Below are positions 17,211 to 26,828 of a DNA stretch of 64,000 nucleotides, one piece after another; positions within the stretch are counted from its first letter, which is position 1; the number at the start of each line of letters is the position of its first letter. Source of the stretch: CAYPTY01 sp964413935 (GTDB lineage Bacteria; Bacteroidota; Rhodothermia; Balneolales; Balneolaceae); the NCBI GenBank assembly GCA_964413935.1, contig CAYPTY010000008.1, positions 51,512-115,511 on the forward strand, given 5' to 3'. The notes under the pieces were generated by a model. It was given only the letters and a program-made list of their open reading frames with translations, was not told where the DNA came from and made no database searches. The position numbers were made by a program, and so were the translations under genes.

Positions 17211-18568
17211 AGCTGTCGGTCTGATTTGGGTTTAAATGTAAATTCGTTTTCCAGATACTTGGTGTCGAAGGTGCCTTTGATGAAATTTTCATCATCCATC
17301 AACTGATACTGATAATATATATTCGTTTTAACTCCTTCGATCACAAACTCTTCCAGGGCTCGCTTCATCTTTTTTATAGCCTCAATCCGTGTTGGAGCAC
17401 TCACAATCAGTTTGGCTATCATGGAGTCGTAATGAGGAGGGATTCGGTAACCGGAATAGACGTGGGTATCCAGCCTAACTCCGTGTCCGCCAGGCGGGTG
17501 AAAAACCGTAATTTCACCTGCTGATGGGCGGAAGTTAAACTCCGGATCTTCTGCATTGATACGGCATTCAATAGCGTGACCCTCCATTTCAGGAACATCG
17601 GTAGAAATTTTTTCACCGGCGGCAATTCTGATCTGTTCCGCGATAAGGTCGTAACCCGTCACTTCTTCAGTTACCGGGTGTTCAACCTGAATCCGGGTAT
17701 TCATTTCCATGAAGTAGAAATCCAGGTTTTTATCGACCAGAAACTCCACGGTTCCGGCTCCTTCATAATTCACTATTTTTGCTGCATCTACCGCTGCTTT
17801 ACCCATTTTACTGCGGAGTTCCGGGGTCATAAGCGGAGAAGGGGCTTCTTCCAGTACCTTTTGATGTCTGCGTTGCAGGGAGCAGTCCCGTTCACCCAGA
17901 TGAATTACGTTTCCGTGCTGATCAGCCAGGATCTGAATCTCAACATGGTGTGGCTTCTGTACAAATCGCTCTATGTAAACGTCCGGATTACTGAATGCAG
18001 TTTCCGCTTCGGAGCGGCACATTTTGTAGTTCTTCTCAAAATCTTTGGAATCAAGTACCATTCTCATGCCCCGGCCACCGCCGCCAGCTGAAGCCTTGAT
18101 CATGAGGGGAAAGCCGATTTCATCCGCTACTTTCTGAGCATCCTCAAAGGTTTTCACCACGCCATCGCTTCCGGGAACAACCGGGACCTTGTTCGCGATC
18201 ATAGTTGCTTTTGCCACGGCTTTATCGCCCATTTTGCTGATAGCTTCAGGAGAAGGGCCGATGAATTTAAGGTCATGTTCGCCGCAAATCCGGGAGAATT
18301 CAGCATTTTCGGCCAGAAAACCATATCCGGGGTGAATGGCTTCTGCGTTTGTAATTTCAGCTGCCGAAAGGATGTTCTGAATTTTAAGATAGCTGTCTTT
18401 ACCCGCGGCAGGGCCTATACATACGGCTTCATCGGCAAATTTTACATGAAGTGAATCTTCATCAGCCTTCGAATAGACAGCCACTGATTTGATGCCCAGC
18501 TCTTTACAAGTTCGGATGATCCGGAGGGCAATTTCTCCCCGGTTTGCAATCAGGATTTTGTTAAACAT
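17207..18568 (-). CDS. accC: acetyl-CoA carboxylase, biotin carboxylase subunit
   Basis: Carboxylates biotin on AccB with ATP and bicarbonate, the first step of fatty acid synthesis. 453 residues, the usual size. The ATP-grasp signature KASAGGGGRGMR, the ERFVQKPHHVEIQILAD segment and the EMNTRIQVEHPVTE active-site motif are all intact. It lies eight bases after accB in the conserved efp-accB-accC order and overlaps gcvH by four bases. Confidence 0.98.
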   Translation of the reverse strand: MFNKILIANRGEIALRIIRTCKELGIKSVAVYSKADEDSLHVKFADEAVCIGPAAGKDSYLKIQNILSAAEITNAEAIHPGYGFLAENAEFSRICGEHDLKFIGPSPEAISKMGDKAVAKATMIANKVPVVPGSDGVVKTFEDAQKVADEIGFPLMIKASAGGGGRGMRMVLDSKDFEKNYKMCRSEAETAFSNPDVYIERFVQKPHHVEIQILADQHGNVIHLGERDCSLQRRHQKVLEEAPSPLMTPELRSKMGKAAVDAAKIVNYEGAGTVEFLVDKNLDFYFMEMNTRIQVEHPVTEEVTGYDLIAEQIRIAAGEKISTDVPEMEGHAIECRINAEDPEFNFRPSAGEITVFHPPGGHGVRLDTHVYSGYRIPPHYDSMIAKLIVSAPTRIEAIKKMKRALEEFVIEGVKTNIYYQYQLMDDENFIKGTFDTKYLENEFTFKPKSDRQL

Positions 18569-18576
18569 AGATTGAC

Positions 18577-19053
18577 TCAGGATTTCTTGATCACGAATAG
18601 AGGCTGGTCGAATTCTACTGCCTGTCCGTCTTCTACCAATATTTCCTGAACAGTACCTGAGAATTCCGCTTCGATCTCATTCATGATTTTCATCGCTTCT
18701 ACGATGCACAAGGTTTGTCCTTTTTCAATACGTGTACCCACCTTCACAAAAGGATCTGCGCCAGGGGATGGGGCTTCATAAAAGGTTCCGACGATAGGAG
18801 ACTTAACGGTATCACCATCCGCTGCTGCTGAAGTATTATCTGCTGCTGAGGCTTCGGATACTGCTGGTGCAGAAGGTGCTGATGGCATTGCAGGCGCGGA
18901 AGGGACTGCAGGAGCTTGCTGTGAGTAAGTTACCGATTGTACTTCAACCTGCTTTTTAACTTTAATTTTGAAGTCGCCTTCTTCTATAGAAACTTCATTA
19001 ACATCACTTTCAGCAATCAGGTCAATGATGGCCTTGATCTGTTTTAAATCCAT
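18577..19053 (-). CDS. accB: biotin carboxyl carrier protein of acetyl-CoA carboxylase
   Basis: 158 residues. An N-terminal helical part is followed by a Pro/Ala-rich flexible linker (about residues 46-80), then a biotinyl domain with the biotinylated Lys122 in EAMKIMNEI. It is between efp (nine bases upstream) and accC (eight bases downstream), the usual arrangement. Confidence 0.97.
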   Translation of the reverse strand: MDLKQIKAIIDLIAESDVNEVSIEEGDFKIKVKKQVEVQSVTYSQQAPAVPSAPAMPSAPSAPAVSEASAADNTSAAADGDTVKSPIVGTFYEAPSPGADPFVKVGTRIEKGQTLCIVEAMKIMNEIEAEFSGTVQEILVEDGQAVEFDQPLFVIKKS

Positions 19054-19062
19054 AGTACTTCG

Positions 19063-19632
19063 TTATTTTGCTCGTTCAATGTAAGTGGCTGTGCGGGTAT
19101 CCACACGGATTTTATCGCCTTCATTTATAAAAAGCGGAACCTGCACAACAGCTCCGGTTTCAAGAGTTGCCGGCTTTGAACCACCCTGGGTTGTATCGCC
19201 TTTGACGCCCGGATCGGTTTGTGTGACTTCTGCTGTGATGTGGTCCGGGGGTTCAGCATACAAAATCTGCTCATCATCAGCATTCAATAAAACACTCACG
19301 TCCATTCCTTCAACAAGGAAATCTTTCTTTTCCACCTGATTCCCGTTAATCTGAACTTGTTCGTAGGTTTCTTTATCCATGAAGTAGTAGAGTTGCCCGT
19401 CGGTGTAGAGGTACTGGTACTCATGGCGTTCGATGCGAACCGATTCCGTATTTTCTCCGGACCTCCAGGTTTTATCAATATTTTTTCCATTCAGGAGGCC
19501 CTTGAGTTTAGTTCGAACAAAGGCAGGGCCTTTGCCTGGCTTTACATGCTGGAATTCTACAATAGAGTAGAGTTCGCCGTCCATATTCAGAACTAAACCA
19601 TTTCGGAAATCAGAGGTAGAGACTTTAGACAT
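19063..19632 (-). CDS. efp: elongation factor P
   Basis: Relieves ribosome stalling at polyproline stretches. 189 residues with three OB-like domains. The tip loop is PGKGPAF with Lys34, the residue that is beta-lysylated in E. coli; no modification gene is nearby. It is the first gene of the efp-accB-accC-gcvH-guaA run. The TonB proteins encoded at 48.7 and 49.6 kb contain PPPPPR and PPPPR runs and would be natural clients (inference). Confidence 0.97.
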   Translation of the reverse strand: MSKVSTSDFRNGLVLNMDGELYSIVEFQHVKPGKGPAFVRTKLKGLLNGKNIDKTWRSGENTESVRIERHEYQYLYTDGQLYYFMDKETYEQVQINGNQVEKKDFLVEGMDVSVLLNADDEQILYAEPPDHITAEVTQTDPGVKGDTTQGGSKPATLETGAVVQVPLFINEGDKIRVDTRTATYIERAK

Positions 19633-19696
19633 TCAGGTAATTATCCGGTTTTCAAATTCCAGCAAAAATAGCACGAGCCCGCTTGGATAACAAGAA

Positions 19697-21064
19697 TTAA
19701 CCGAAACTTTCGACTAACTTTTGAATCAATACATACAGAATAGCCAGGGGGCAAACTATTTTGATAAACAGTGGCCAGATCTTCGAAAACAGGCTTTGGC
19801 GGATGTTGACATATCCAAGTTCCATTTCATCGAGGGCATTATCTGTTTTCCACACATAAGCAATGAAATAACAGATCAGGAATCCGCCCAGTGGAAGTCC
19901 TACACCATTAAAAATAGTCACAAAGGTGCCAATAAGACTTTGATTGAAAGCTACCAGAATACTGACTGCCAAGATTCCAACTCCAACAACTCTTGCGGCC
20001 ACTTTTCTTCTCCAGCCAAATTCATCGATAGCAAAAGCAACTGGTACTTCCAGTAAGGAGATCGTAGATGTAAGAGCTGCAATACTCAGCAGAAAGAAAA
20101 AGGTAACACCAAAGATCAGGCCAACAGGCATCCCGATTGTATGAAAGAGTTCAGGCAAGACCTGAAATACGAGTGTGTCTTCTTCCAGTAGCTGTCCCGC
20201 TTCGTTGAAGATTTCTACACCGGCATTCTGAGCCATATACATAGCCGGTATAATGAGGAATCCGGCCAGAAAAGCAATGCCCACATCCGCCAGGGTTACA
20301 AAAGCCGCTGCCTGAGGAATATTTTCTTTTTTATTTAAATACGACCCGTAAGTAATTAAGGCACCCATCCCAAGAGAAAGCGAGAAGAAGGCCTGACCCA
20401 TAGCATCGAAAATCAGTGTAGGGGTGATGCTTGTAAAGTCTGGATATAAGTAGGTTCGGATGCCCTCATAAGCACCGGGCTGAAAAAGGATGTATCCGAT
20501 TAAAATGATCAGGATACCAATCAGAGTTGGCATCAGGGTCTTTGTAGCCCGCTCAATACCTCCACTTACTCCACCGGTAATGATACCGACGGTGGCAACC
20601 ATGAACAAGGTGGCCAGTACGGCACTCAAAACACCATTACCGATATCGGCAAACCATGCGGAAGCAGCGGGCATTTCCAGGAAAAAGAATAACTCGGCGA
20701 ATACATAGCTGAAGGCCCAGCCGGCAACAACAGTATAGAAGGACAGAATCATAACCCCGCAAATCACACCCCACAGGCCAATAAGCGGATAGAATTTACT
20801 GTCGGGCCGTATGGCTTTGAATGCACCGAATGGGTTTTTTCCCGTTTTACGGCCCATGGTGAGTTCGGCCGTCATTACAGGAAAGCCAATCAGAAAAGAA
20901 CAGAGCAGATAGATGAGCAGGAAGGCCCCGCCGCCATTCGAAGCTACCTGAGTAGGAAATCCCCAGATGTTTCCGAGGCCTACGGCTGAGCCCGCAGCCG
21001 CGAGAATAAAACCTAATTTTGAATTCCAGCTTCCGCGGTCGTTAGTTGTGGATGGTGCCGCCAA
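19697..21064 (-). CDS. sodium-dependent transporter, NSS family (second copy)
   Basis: 455 residues with about 11-12 membrane segments. TM1 carries GSAVGLGNIWGFP, the Na+/substrate site. The sequence is well diverged from the 2.1 kb NSS gene, so the two are not a recent duplication. Substrate is likely an amino acid but cannot be read. It stands apart, with 64 bases to efp and 69 to the GH13 gene. Confidence 0.92.
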   Translation of the reverse strand: MAAPSTTNDRGSWNSKLGFILAAAGSAVGLGNIWGFPTQVASNGGGAFLLIYLLCSFLIGFPVMTAELTMGRKTGKNPFGAFKAIRPDSKFYPLIGLWGVICGVMILSFYTVVAGWAFSYVFAELFFFLEMPAASAWFADIGNGVLSAVLATLFMVATVGIITGGVSGGIERATKTLMPTLIGILIILIGYILFQPGAYEGIRTYLYPDFTSITPTLIFDAMGQAFFSLSLGMGALITYGSYLNKKENIPQAAAFVTLADVGIAFLAGFLIIPAMYMAQNAGVEIFNEAGQLLEEDTLVFQVLPELFHTIGMPVGLIFGVTFFFLLSIAALTSTISLLEVPVAFAIDEFGWRRKVAARVVGVGILAVSILVAFNQSLIGTFVTIFNGVGLPLGGFLICYFIAYVWKTDNALDEMELGYVNIRQSLFSKIWPLFIKIVCPLAILYVLIQKLVESFG

Positions 21065-21133
21065 GTGCTACTCCTGTTTGAGATAAAGGTTGTTGTGACT
21101 GATCAATTTAAAGACGCGTAAAATATTTCAAGC

Positions 21134-23125
21134 TTAGTTACGACGCAACTGTCTTAATATGACTCCGGTGGAAGGTTCTAGCAGATAATTATGACTCACG
21201 TAATCAAAAGGATGAGCTCCTGCACGATTCGCATCTGCTACCATTTCCCATTCGCCCTGTGGTAAAACTATATTATGGAAATCACTGCGATGACCATTCA
21301 GGGAAATAAAATAACGGTAGGGGTCACCTGAATATCTTGAATCAATTTCAAAGGTGATGTGAAGGGGTTCATTATAGACTTTAAAATTGATCTCGTTGGC
21401 TTCAGCCCGGCATAGGGCAGGAGCGGTTTTCCTCAGCCTGATCAAACCGCGATAATAATCAAAGAGCTCTTTATTCAGGCTGATGTCGTCGTAATTCAGA
21501 TAATTGGTTTCATTGTCTTTATTGTAACTGTCGTGGTCCAGCTTACCGATATTCGGATCCTTCCCGTCCGGATCCTGAATCACTTTTGCTCGTCCCCATT
21601 CCTGTCCACTGTGTATCATGGTGATGCCCTGACTTACAAACAGGAACATTGCCGCCAGTTTGGATAACTTTAACTCATCCTCATTCATCCTGGTGGCTTC
21701 TGATGCAGAGCGGTAATGGCGTTGGCGATTGGAATTTTTCAGGCCGATCCGGATAAAATCACCCAATGTGTATCCATCATGACTTTCTACGTAATTCACC
21801 GAGTGTGAAGCATGGGTAAAAAGCCCGTGATCCCCATGTTCCAGGGTTCCACGGATGAGATTTTCCAGGGTAAATCGATTAAAACCATGAATCCATTTAC
21901 CAAAAATAAAGCCTTTTCCATGCTCGGTATGGTGGCCCTTTATACCATTGCGAATTCGGTCATTCCAGGATGCCCAGCCATGGTAAGAAAGGCCCTGTGG
22001 GCGGTATTCACCTCCCCAGGGTTCAGCAATCAGAATAGCTTTAGGGTTGATTTTTTTTAGCTGATCGCGGATCAGCTCGATGGTTTCCCAGTCGATGAGT
22101 CCGGCCAGATCAAACCTGAACCCATCAATATGATATTCAGATGCCCAGTATTTGATGGAATCCACAATCAGTTTGCGTGCAAACTTAGCTTCGGTCCGTA
22201 TATCGTTTCCGGTCCAACTGTCGTTCTGGAACACCCCTTTCTGATCCAGCCTGAAATAATGTTCTTTATCAGCATACTTCAGGGGATTCAGATCATAATG
22301 GGAAGCGTGATTGTAAACTACATCCATCAGCACGGTAAAGCCTTCCTGATGTAGTGTCTTTACGAGATTTTTAAGCTCAAACACGGCATGTTCCTCTCCG
22401 CCAACAACCCGACCTGCTTTTGTGCTGCTACTGGTAGCATACAGGGTTTCTGGCGCCAGAAAAAAGGAAGTCATATACCCCCAGTGATTGCGGCTGTAAT
22501 GATTCCATGTGTTTTTGACTCCCGTTTTCACCCGTTTACCATACGGGGGCTCGTAATAGGCAAATTTCTGCAATGGCAAAAATTCAACCGCATTCACACC
22601 CATTCGCTTAAGATGTGCCAAGCCTCCTTTTTCTGCCTCAATAAAATCCAGGTATGGGCGATTGCCATGACTTCTCGCCGAGGGGTGAGCAGTCATATCT
22701 TTAAGATGCGCTTCATAGATGATCAGGTCTCTCGGATCATTCGGACAAACAAACTGATCACCTTCCCAGTCGAAATCCGTATCAATAATTTTGGTGCGGG
22801 GGTGTTGCAGATAGTGATTTTTTGTTGCCACATGAAGACTATAGGGGTCAGCTATTGCATAGTCGGTTTCCATGAAAAAAGCCGATTTGATTACTGGTGG
22901 CTTTATTTTGTAGGCATAAAAATAACCCCTGAGGTTCTTATCAATCAGAAGGTTCCAGATTCCCTCTCCATCTTTTTGCATAGGAAGGCTTTGTTCTGCT
23001 TCAGCAGAATAGGAATGATAGATTTCCAGGGTTACGCCATCTGCCTTTGGGCAATAAAATCGAAAATAGGTTCCCTCTGGCTTAACCGTATTTCCGAGCG
23101 GAATGTTGGTAAACGATGGTGACAA
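21134..23125 (-). CDS. GH13 debranching enzyme (pullulanase/isoamylase type)
   Basis: 663 residues. A CBM48-like N-terminal domain (about 15-75) precedes a GH13 catalytic barrel with DVVYNH (268-273), GFRFDL with nucleophile Asp339, AEPW with acid Glu368 and VESHDG with Asp450, then a beta-sandwich tail. The motif set fits alpha-1,6-debranching enzymes (GlgX, isoamylase, type I pullulanase). No signal peptide, so it probably acts on internal glycogen. The best start is TTG at 23125; no ATG or GTG fits upstream. No other glycogen gene is in the window. It follows metG by 11 bases. Confidence 0.88.
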   Translation of the reverse strand: MSPSFTNIPLGNTVKPEGTYFRFYCPKADGVTLEIYHSYSAEAEQSLPMQKDGEGIWNLLIDKNLRGYFYAYKIKPPVIKSAFFMETDYAIADPYSLHVATKNHYLQHPRTKIIDTDFDWEGDQFVCPNDPRDLIIYEAHLKDMTAHPSARSHGNRPYLDFIEAEKGGLAHLKRMGVNAVEFLPLQKFAYYEPPYGKRVKTGVKNTWNHYSRNHWGYMTSFFLAPETLYATSSSTKAGRVVGGEEHAVFELKNLVKTLHQEGFTVLMDVVYNHASHYDLNPLKYADKEHYFRLDQKGVFQNDSWTGNDIRTEAKFARKLIVDSIKYWASEYHIDGFRFDLAGLIDWETIELIRDQLKKINPKAILIAEPWGGEYRPQGLSYHGWASWNDRIRNGIKGHHTEHGKGFIFGKWIHGFNRFTLENLIRGTLEHGDHGLFTHASHSVNYVESHDGYTLGDFIRIGLKNSNRQRHYRSASEATRMNEDELKLSKLAAMFLFVSQGITMIHSGQEWGRAKVIQDPDGKDPNIGKLDHDSYNKDNETNYLNYDDISLNKELFDYYRGLIRLRKTAPALCRAEANEINFKVYNEPLHITFEIDSRYSGDPYRYFISLNGHRSDFHNIVLPQGEWEMVADANRAGAHPFDYVSHNYLLEPSTGVILRQLRRN

Positions 23126-23136
23126 ATTGATGTTCT

Positions 23137-25170
23137 TTAAGAAATCACTGAGCCGGCAGGGGCATCCGACTCCAGAAATTTCAATTCCCCCTGCTCCGTT
23201 TCAGCCATCAGGATCATGCCCTGACTCTCAATACCCATTAATTTTTTTGGAGCCAGATTAGCAACCACCACCACTTTCTGGCCTTTCAATGTATCTGCAT
23301 CAAAATCCTTAGCGATCCCTGAAACAATGGTGCGCTTTTCGATTCCGATATCTACCTGAAGCTTAAATAATTTATTGGATTTCTCAACCTTCTCAGCCTT
23401 TAAAATTACGCCGGGACGCAAATCCAGCTTCATGAAGTCTTCGAAAGCAATATCTTTTTTCAAGGGTTCGAAGCTGTTTTCTGTTTCTGCATGCTGCTGT
23501 TTTGAACGCTCCATCAGTTTCTCCAGCTGTTCGTTGATTTTATCGTCCTCTATTTTGCGGAATAAAATTTCTCCGGATGAAATTTTGGTACCGGCTTTCA
23601 GCATTTCCTGTCCGATATCATCCCAGCCAAGGTTTTCCGCCATGGACAGACTTTCTCTCAATTCTTTCATTTTATGCGGGAGAACCGGTTCAAAAAGCAG
23701 GCTAAGAGCCGCACAGATTTGCAAGCTCACATGCAGCGTATTCTGGCAGGCTTGCGGATCTTCTTTGCGGGTTTTCCAGGGCTCCGTTTTGGTAAAGTAC
23801 TGGTTTCCTATCCTGGCCAGTGTCATCGCTTCCTGGATGGCATCCCGGAAACGAAAGTGCTCATAAGCATCCTCAACCTTGGCTTTTTGGTCATTAATAG
23901 TCTGGAGGGTATCCCGATCCAGATTAGTGGCTTCATTCAGTTCCGGAACCTTTGCATCGGCGAAGTTTTCAGTGAATGAAAGAGTGCGGAAGACGAAGTT
24001 ACCCAGCACATCTGCCAGTTCATTGTTTACACGTGCCTGAAAGTCTTTCCAGGAAAAATCAGAATCTTTGGTTTCCGGCAGTGTACAGCCCAGTGCATAG
24101 CGTAGGTAGTCTGCTTCAAATTCTTCCAGATATTCGTGCAGCCAAACCGCCCACCCCCGGGAGGTTGATAGTTTCTTGCCCTCCAGATTAAGGAATTCAT
24201 TGGCGGGTACATTTTCAGGCAGCACATAGTCTCCATGTTCCATCAGCATGGCAGGAAACATGATGCAGTGAAATACGATGTTGTCTTTTCCAATGAAATG
24301 AAAAAGCCTCGTTTCATCCTCCTGCCAGTATTTTTTCCAGGCATCTTCATCACCTTGTTGCCTGGCCCATTCTTTTGTAGCGGAAATGTATCCGATAGGG
24401 GCATCAAACCACACGTAAAGCACTTTTCCTTTGGCGTCCTCTAAGGGAACAGGAACCCCCCAGCTGAGGTCTCGGGTCACTGCCCGATCTGCCAGTCCAT
24501 CATTCAGCCAGCTTTTGCATTGGCCCATCACGTTGGGTTTCCAGTTCGTTTTGGTTTCCAGCCATTTCTCAATTTTGGGCTGAATGTCGCCAAGGGGAAG
24601 GTACCAGTGCTCTGTTTCTTTGAGTTCCGGTTTTTCACCTGAAAGGGCGCTCACCGGATTGATCAGTTCAGAAGGAGACAGCGAGGTGCCACAATTCTCG
24701 CATTGATCCCCATAAGCTTCCTCAAAGCCACACACCGGGCAGGTACCTTTTACGTACCTGTCGGGCAGAAACATATCCGAACCTGCATCATAAAGCTGTT
24801 TTTCTGTTTTTTTTCGGAAGAGACCCTTGTCATGAAGGTTTTTGAAGAATTCCTGTGAGGTTTTACGATGTTCATCCGAACTGGTACGTCCGTAATAGTC
24901 GAATGAAATACCGAGCTGCTCAAAGCCCAGCTTGTTCTGGAAGTGATAACGGTCCACAATATCCTGTGGAGTTACCCCTTCTTTTTCAGCCGCGATGGTG
25001 ATTGGAACCCCATGTTCATCAGATCCGCAAATAAACAGTACATCGTTATCCTGCAGGCGCTTAAAACGCACAAATAAGTCGGGGGTTAAATAGGCGCCGG
25101 CTATATGCCCCAGATGTAGGGGGCCGTTGGCATAGGGGAGGGCAGCAGTAACAAGTATTCGGTCAGACAT
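23137..25170 (-). CDS. metG: methionyl-tRNA synthetase
   Basis: Charges tRNA-Met. 677 residues. The class I HIGH motif is HLGH (residues 19-22), the KMSKS loop reads KKLSTSR, and the zinc knuckle is CPVCG...CENCG. A C-terminal tRNA-binding OB domain (FMKLDLRPG ... GIEKRTIVSGI) is present, as in dimeric enzymes. It is complete. Confidence 0.98.
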   Translation of the reverse strand: MSDRILVTAALPYANGPLHLGHIAGAYLTPDLFVRFKRLQDNDVLFICGSDEHGVPITIAAEKEGVTPQDIVDRYHFQNKLGFEQLGISFDYYGRTSSDEHRKTSQEFFKNLHDKGLFRKKTEKQLYDAGSDMFLPDRYVKGTCPVCGFEEAYGDQCENCGTSLSPSELINPVSALSGEKPELKETEHWYLPLGDIQPKIEKWLETKTNWKPNVMGQCKSWLNDGLADRAVTRDLSWGVPVPLEDAKGKVLYVWFDAPIGYISATKEWARQQGDEDAWKKYWQEDETRLFHFIGKDNIVFHCIMFPAMLMEHGDYVLPENVPANEFLNLEGKKLSTSRGWAVWLHEYLEEFEADYLRYALGCTLPETKDSDFSWKDFQARVNNELADVLGNFVFRTLSFTENFADAKVPELNEATNLDRDTLQTINDQKAKVEDAYEHFRFRDAIQEAMTLARIGNQYFTKTEPWKTRKEDPQACQNTLHVSLQICAALSLLFEPVLPHKMKELRESLSMAENLGWDDIGQEMLKAGTKISSGEILFRKIEDDKINEQLEKLMERSKQQHAETENSFEPLKKDIAFEDFMKLDLRPGVILKAEKVEKSNKLFKLQVDIGIEKRTIVSGIAKDFDADTLKGQKVVVVANLAPKKLMGIESQGMILMAETEQGELKFLESDAPAGSVIS

Positions 25171-25243
25171 TCGCTAATTGGGTTCTTTGGGCGATGAAAA
25201 TAACAAATGGCTTGGTGAATAATCACCTCTGCTTTTAATTTTT

Positions 25244-25777
25244 TCAGCTCCAGTTTTTTATGATGATATCATACAGAACAATACCCGCAGCTACCGATAC
25301 ATTCAGGGAGTGTTTATGACCAAACTGTGGGATTTCCACACACTGATCAACATAGGGCAATAGTTCTTCCTCAATACCGCTTACTTCATTACCCAGCAGA
25401 ATGCATATGCTTTCGGTATCGGAAATATTCAATTCAGGAAGTGCTATGCTCTCATCGGTCTGTTCAAGAGCTACAAGGCTTACATTCTCTTTTTTGAGAG
25501 AAGCGATCACCTTGTTCCAGTCATCGTAGTAGGTCCATTTAACAAATTCCTCAGCACCAATCGCTGTTTTATTTACTTCTGGTCTGTCGGGAGTTGGTGA
25601 GTATCCCGACAAGATGACCTCATCCACACCAAAAGCATCTGAGGACCGAAAGAGTGCACCGATGTTATGCAGGCTTCGGATATTATGGGCCCATAGCATG
25701 ATTTTCTGTTTGTGTGGCCGGCTGCGTCCCAGATTCAATTCAAGGATTTCGCGGGTGCTGAGCTTTCGGGGCATCAT
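25244..25777 (-). CDS. SpoU (TrmH) family RNA 2'-O-methyltransferase
   Basis: 177 residues with the knotted SPOUT signature in order: NIRSLHNIGALFRSSDAFGV (motif 1), ILLGNEVSGI (motif 2) and IPQFGHKHSLNVSVAAGI (motif 3). The short size without an N-terminal extension matches TrmL-like tRNA methyltransferases, but the exact target base cannot be told. Two ATG codons stand in tandem at the start. It is divergent from greA, with 109 bases between. Confidence 0.92.
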   Translation of the reverse strand: MMPRKLSTREILELNLGRSRPHKQKIMLWAHNIRSLHNIGALFRSSDAFGVDEVILSGYSPTPDRPEVNKTAIGAEEFVKWTYYDDWNKVIASLKKENVSLVALEQTDESIALPELNISDTESICILLGNEVSGIEEELLPYVDQCVEIPQFGHKHSLNVSVAAGIVLYDIIIKNWS

Positions 25778-25824
25778 TTAAAAGATTGATATCCAACGCG
25801 AATGGTATTATTTTCATGATGTTA

Positions 25825-25857
25825 AGAAGGGCAGAACCAATCTGCACTTCTTTTTTT
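25825..25857 (+). terminator. intrinsic terminator in the greA leader
   Basis: AGAAG-G-GCAGA, loop ACCAA, TCTGC-A-CTTCT, then seven T. The 10-bp stem has one G/A mismatch. It is oriented on the plus strand, 29 bases before the greA ATG. No plus-strand gene ends upstream (the SpoU gene starts at 25777 on the other strand), so it can act only on transcripts begun in this short leader. Confidence 0.75.
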
Positions 25858-25886
25858 ATTTATGGAAACTGCTAAAAAGATTTAAT

Positions 25887-26363
25887 ATGGCAAAAGCGAA
25901 TTACCTGTCTCAGGAAGGTTACGACAAGCTAGAAGCGGAGCTGAGAGACCTTAAAACCAGAGGCAGAAGAGAGATTGCAGAAGAAATTGCGGAAGCAAGG
26001 GCAAAAGGCGATCTCAGTGAAAATGCCGAATATGATGCGGCAAAGGAAGCCCAGGGGCATCTGGAAACCCGTATTCAGGAGCTTGAAAACACTCTGGCTA
26101 CGTCGAAAATCCTTGATCAAACCAACATTGATACGTCAAAGGTCTATCTGATGTCGACTATTACAATATTCAATGTGACGATGAAAAAAGAAATGAAGTA
26201 CAAGCTTGTTGGTAAGGATGAAGCAGATTTTGCCGCCGGCAAAATTTCAGTGGATTCACCGATTGGTAATGCATTACTGGGCAAAGAAGTAGGGGATACG
26301 GTAGAAGTGAATGTACCAGCAGGAAAGCTTCAGCTTGAGATTCGCAATATTGAGGTCATTTAA
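25887..26363 (+). CDS. greA: transcription elongation factor GreA
   Basis: Rescues backtracked RNA polymerase by stimulating transcript cleavage. 158 residues. The N-terminal coiled coil contains the acidic tip DLSENAEYDAAKE; the C-terminal globular domain ends KLQLEIRNIEVI. It is complete. It heads a plus-strand chain to pta in which gaps are nine bases or less. Its leader contains a terminator hairpin, as the E. coli greA leader does. Confidence 0.97.
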   Translation: MAKANYLSQEGYDKLEAELRDLKTRGRREIAEEIAEARAKGDLSENAEYDAAKEAQGHLETRIQELENTLATSKILDQTNIDTSKVYLMSTITIFNVTMKKEMKYKLVGKDEADFAAGKISVDSPIGNALLGKEVGDTVEVNVPAGKLQLEIRNIEVI

Positions 26364-26372
26364 GCCTGTCCC

Positions 26373-26828
26373 GTGAAAAGGCTCATTGATCTTTATCCCT
26401 ACCGGCTTAGCTCCGAAAAATCTATTGAGTTTCTTGTGCTACTCCGTTCCAGCACAAAGATTTACAGCAATCAATGGAGAATGATTGGGGGAAAGGTTAA
26501 GGAGGGAGAAACCCGCTGGCAGGCTGCACTGCGGGAACTACAGGAAGAAACGGGTCTTGAACCTGAACAATTCTGGTCGGTTCCTTCCCTGAACCAGTTT
26601 TATGAGGTTGCCTCAGACCAGATCCACCATATACCGGCTTTTGCCGCTGAACTGCCCGCTGACGTCAGTCCGCAGCTGGATGATGAACACATCGATTTCA
26701 GATGGATCACCGCCGGGGAAATAGACGAGTATATCCATTGGCCGGAACAACAGCGCTTAATGAAACTCATTAGCCATATAATTGAATCCGATACGTTGTT
26801 AGCCCAGTGGCTCATCGAATTATCATAA
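26373..26828 (+). CDS. NUDIX hydrolase
   Basis: 151 residues. A complete Nudix box runs from GGKVKEGE through RELQEETGL (GX5EX7REUXEEXGU), which binds Mg2+ and hydrolyses a nucleoside-diphosphate-linked compound. The substrate is not evident; size and box position are close to dihydroneopterin triphosphate or dATP pyrophosphatases. GTG start, nine bases after greA. The 3' end overlaps the barrel-protein gene by 22 bases. Confidence 0.92.
   Translation: MKRLIDLYPYRLSSEKSIEFLVLLRSSTKIYSNQWRMIGGKVKEGETRWQAALRELQEETGLEPEQFWSVPSLNQFYEVASDQIHHIPAFAAELPADVSPQLDDEHIDFRWITAGEIDEYIHWPEQQRLMKLISHIIESDTLLAQWLIELS

Noticed and set aside
22388..23122. 244-codon plus-strand frame opposite the GH13 gene
   Set aside because: Antisense to a clear catalytic domain; residue composition is not protein-like and rich in Cys, Phe and Ile from reverse codons.
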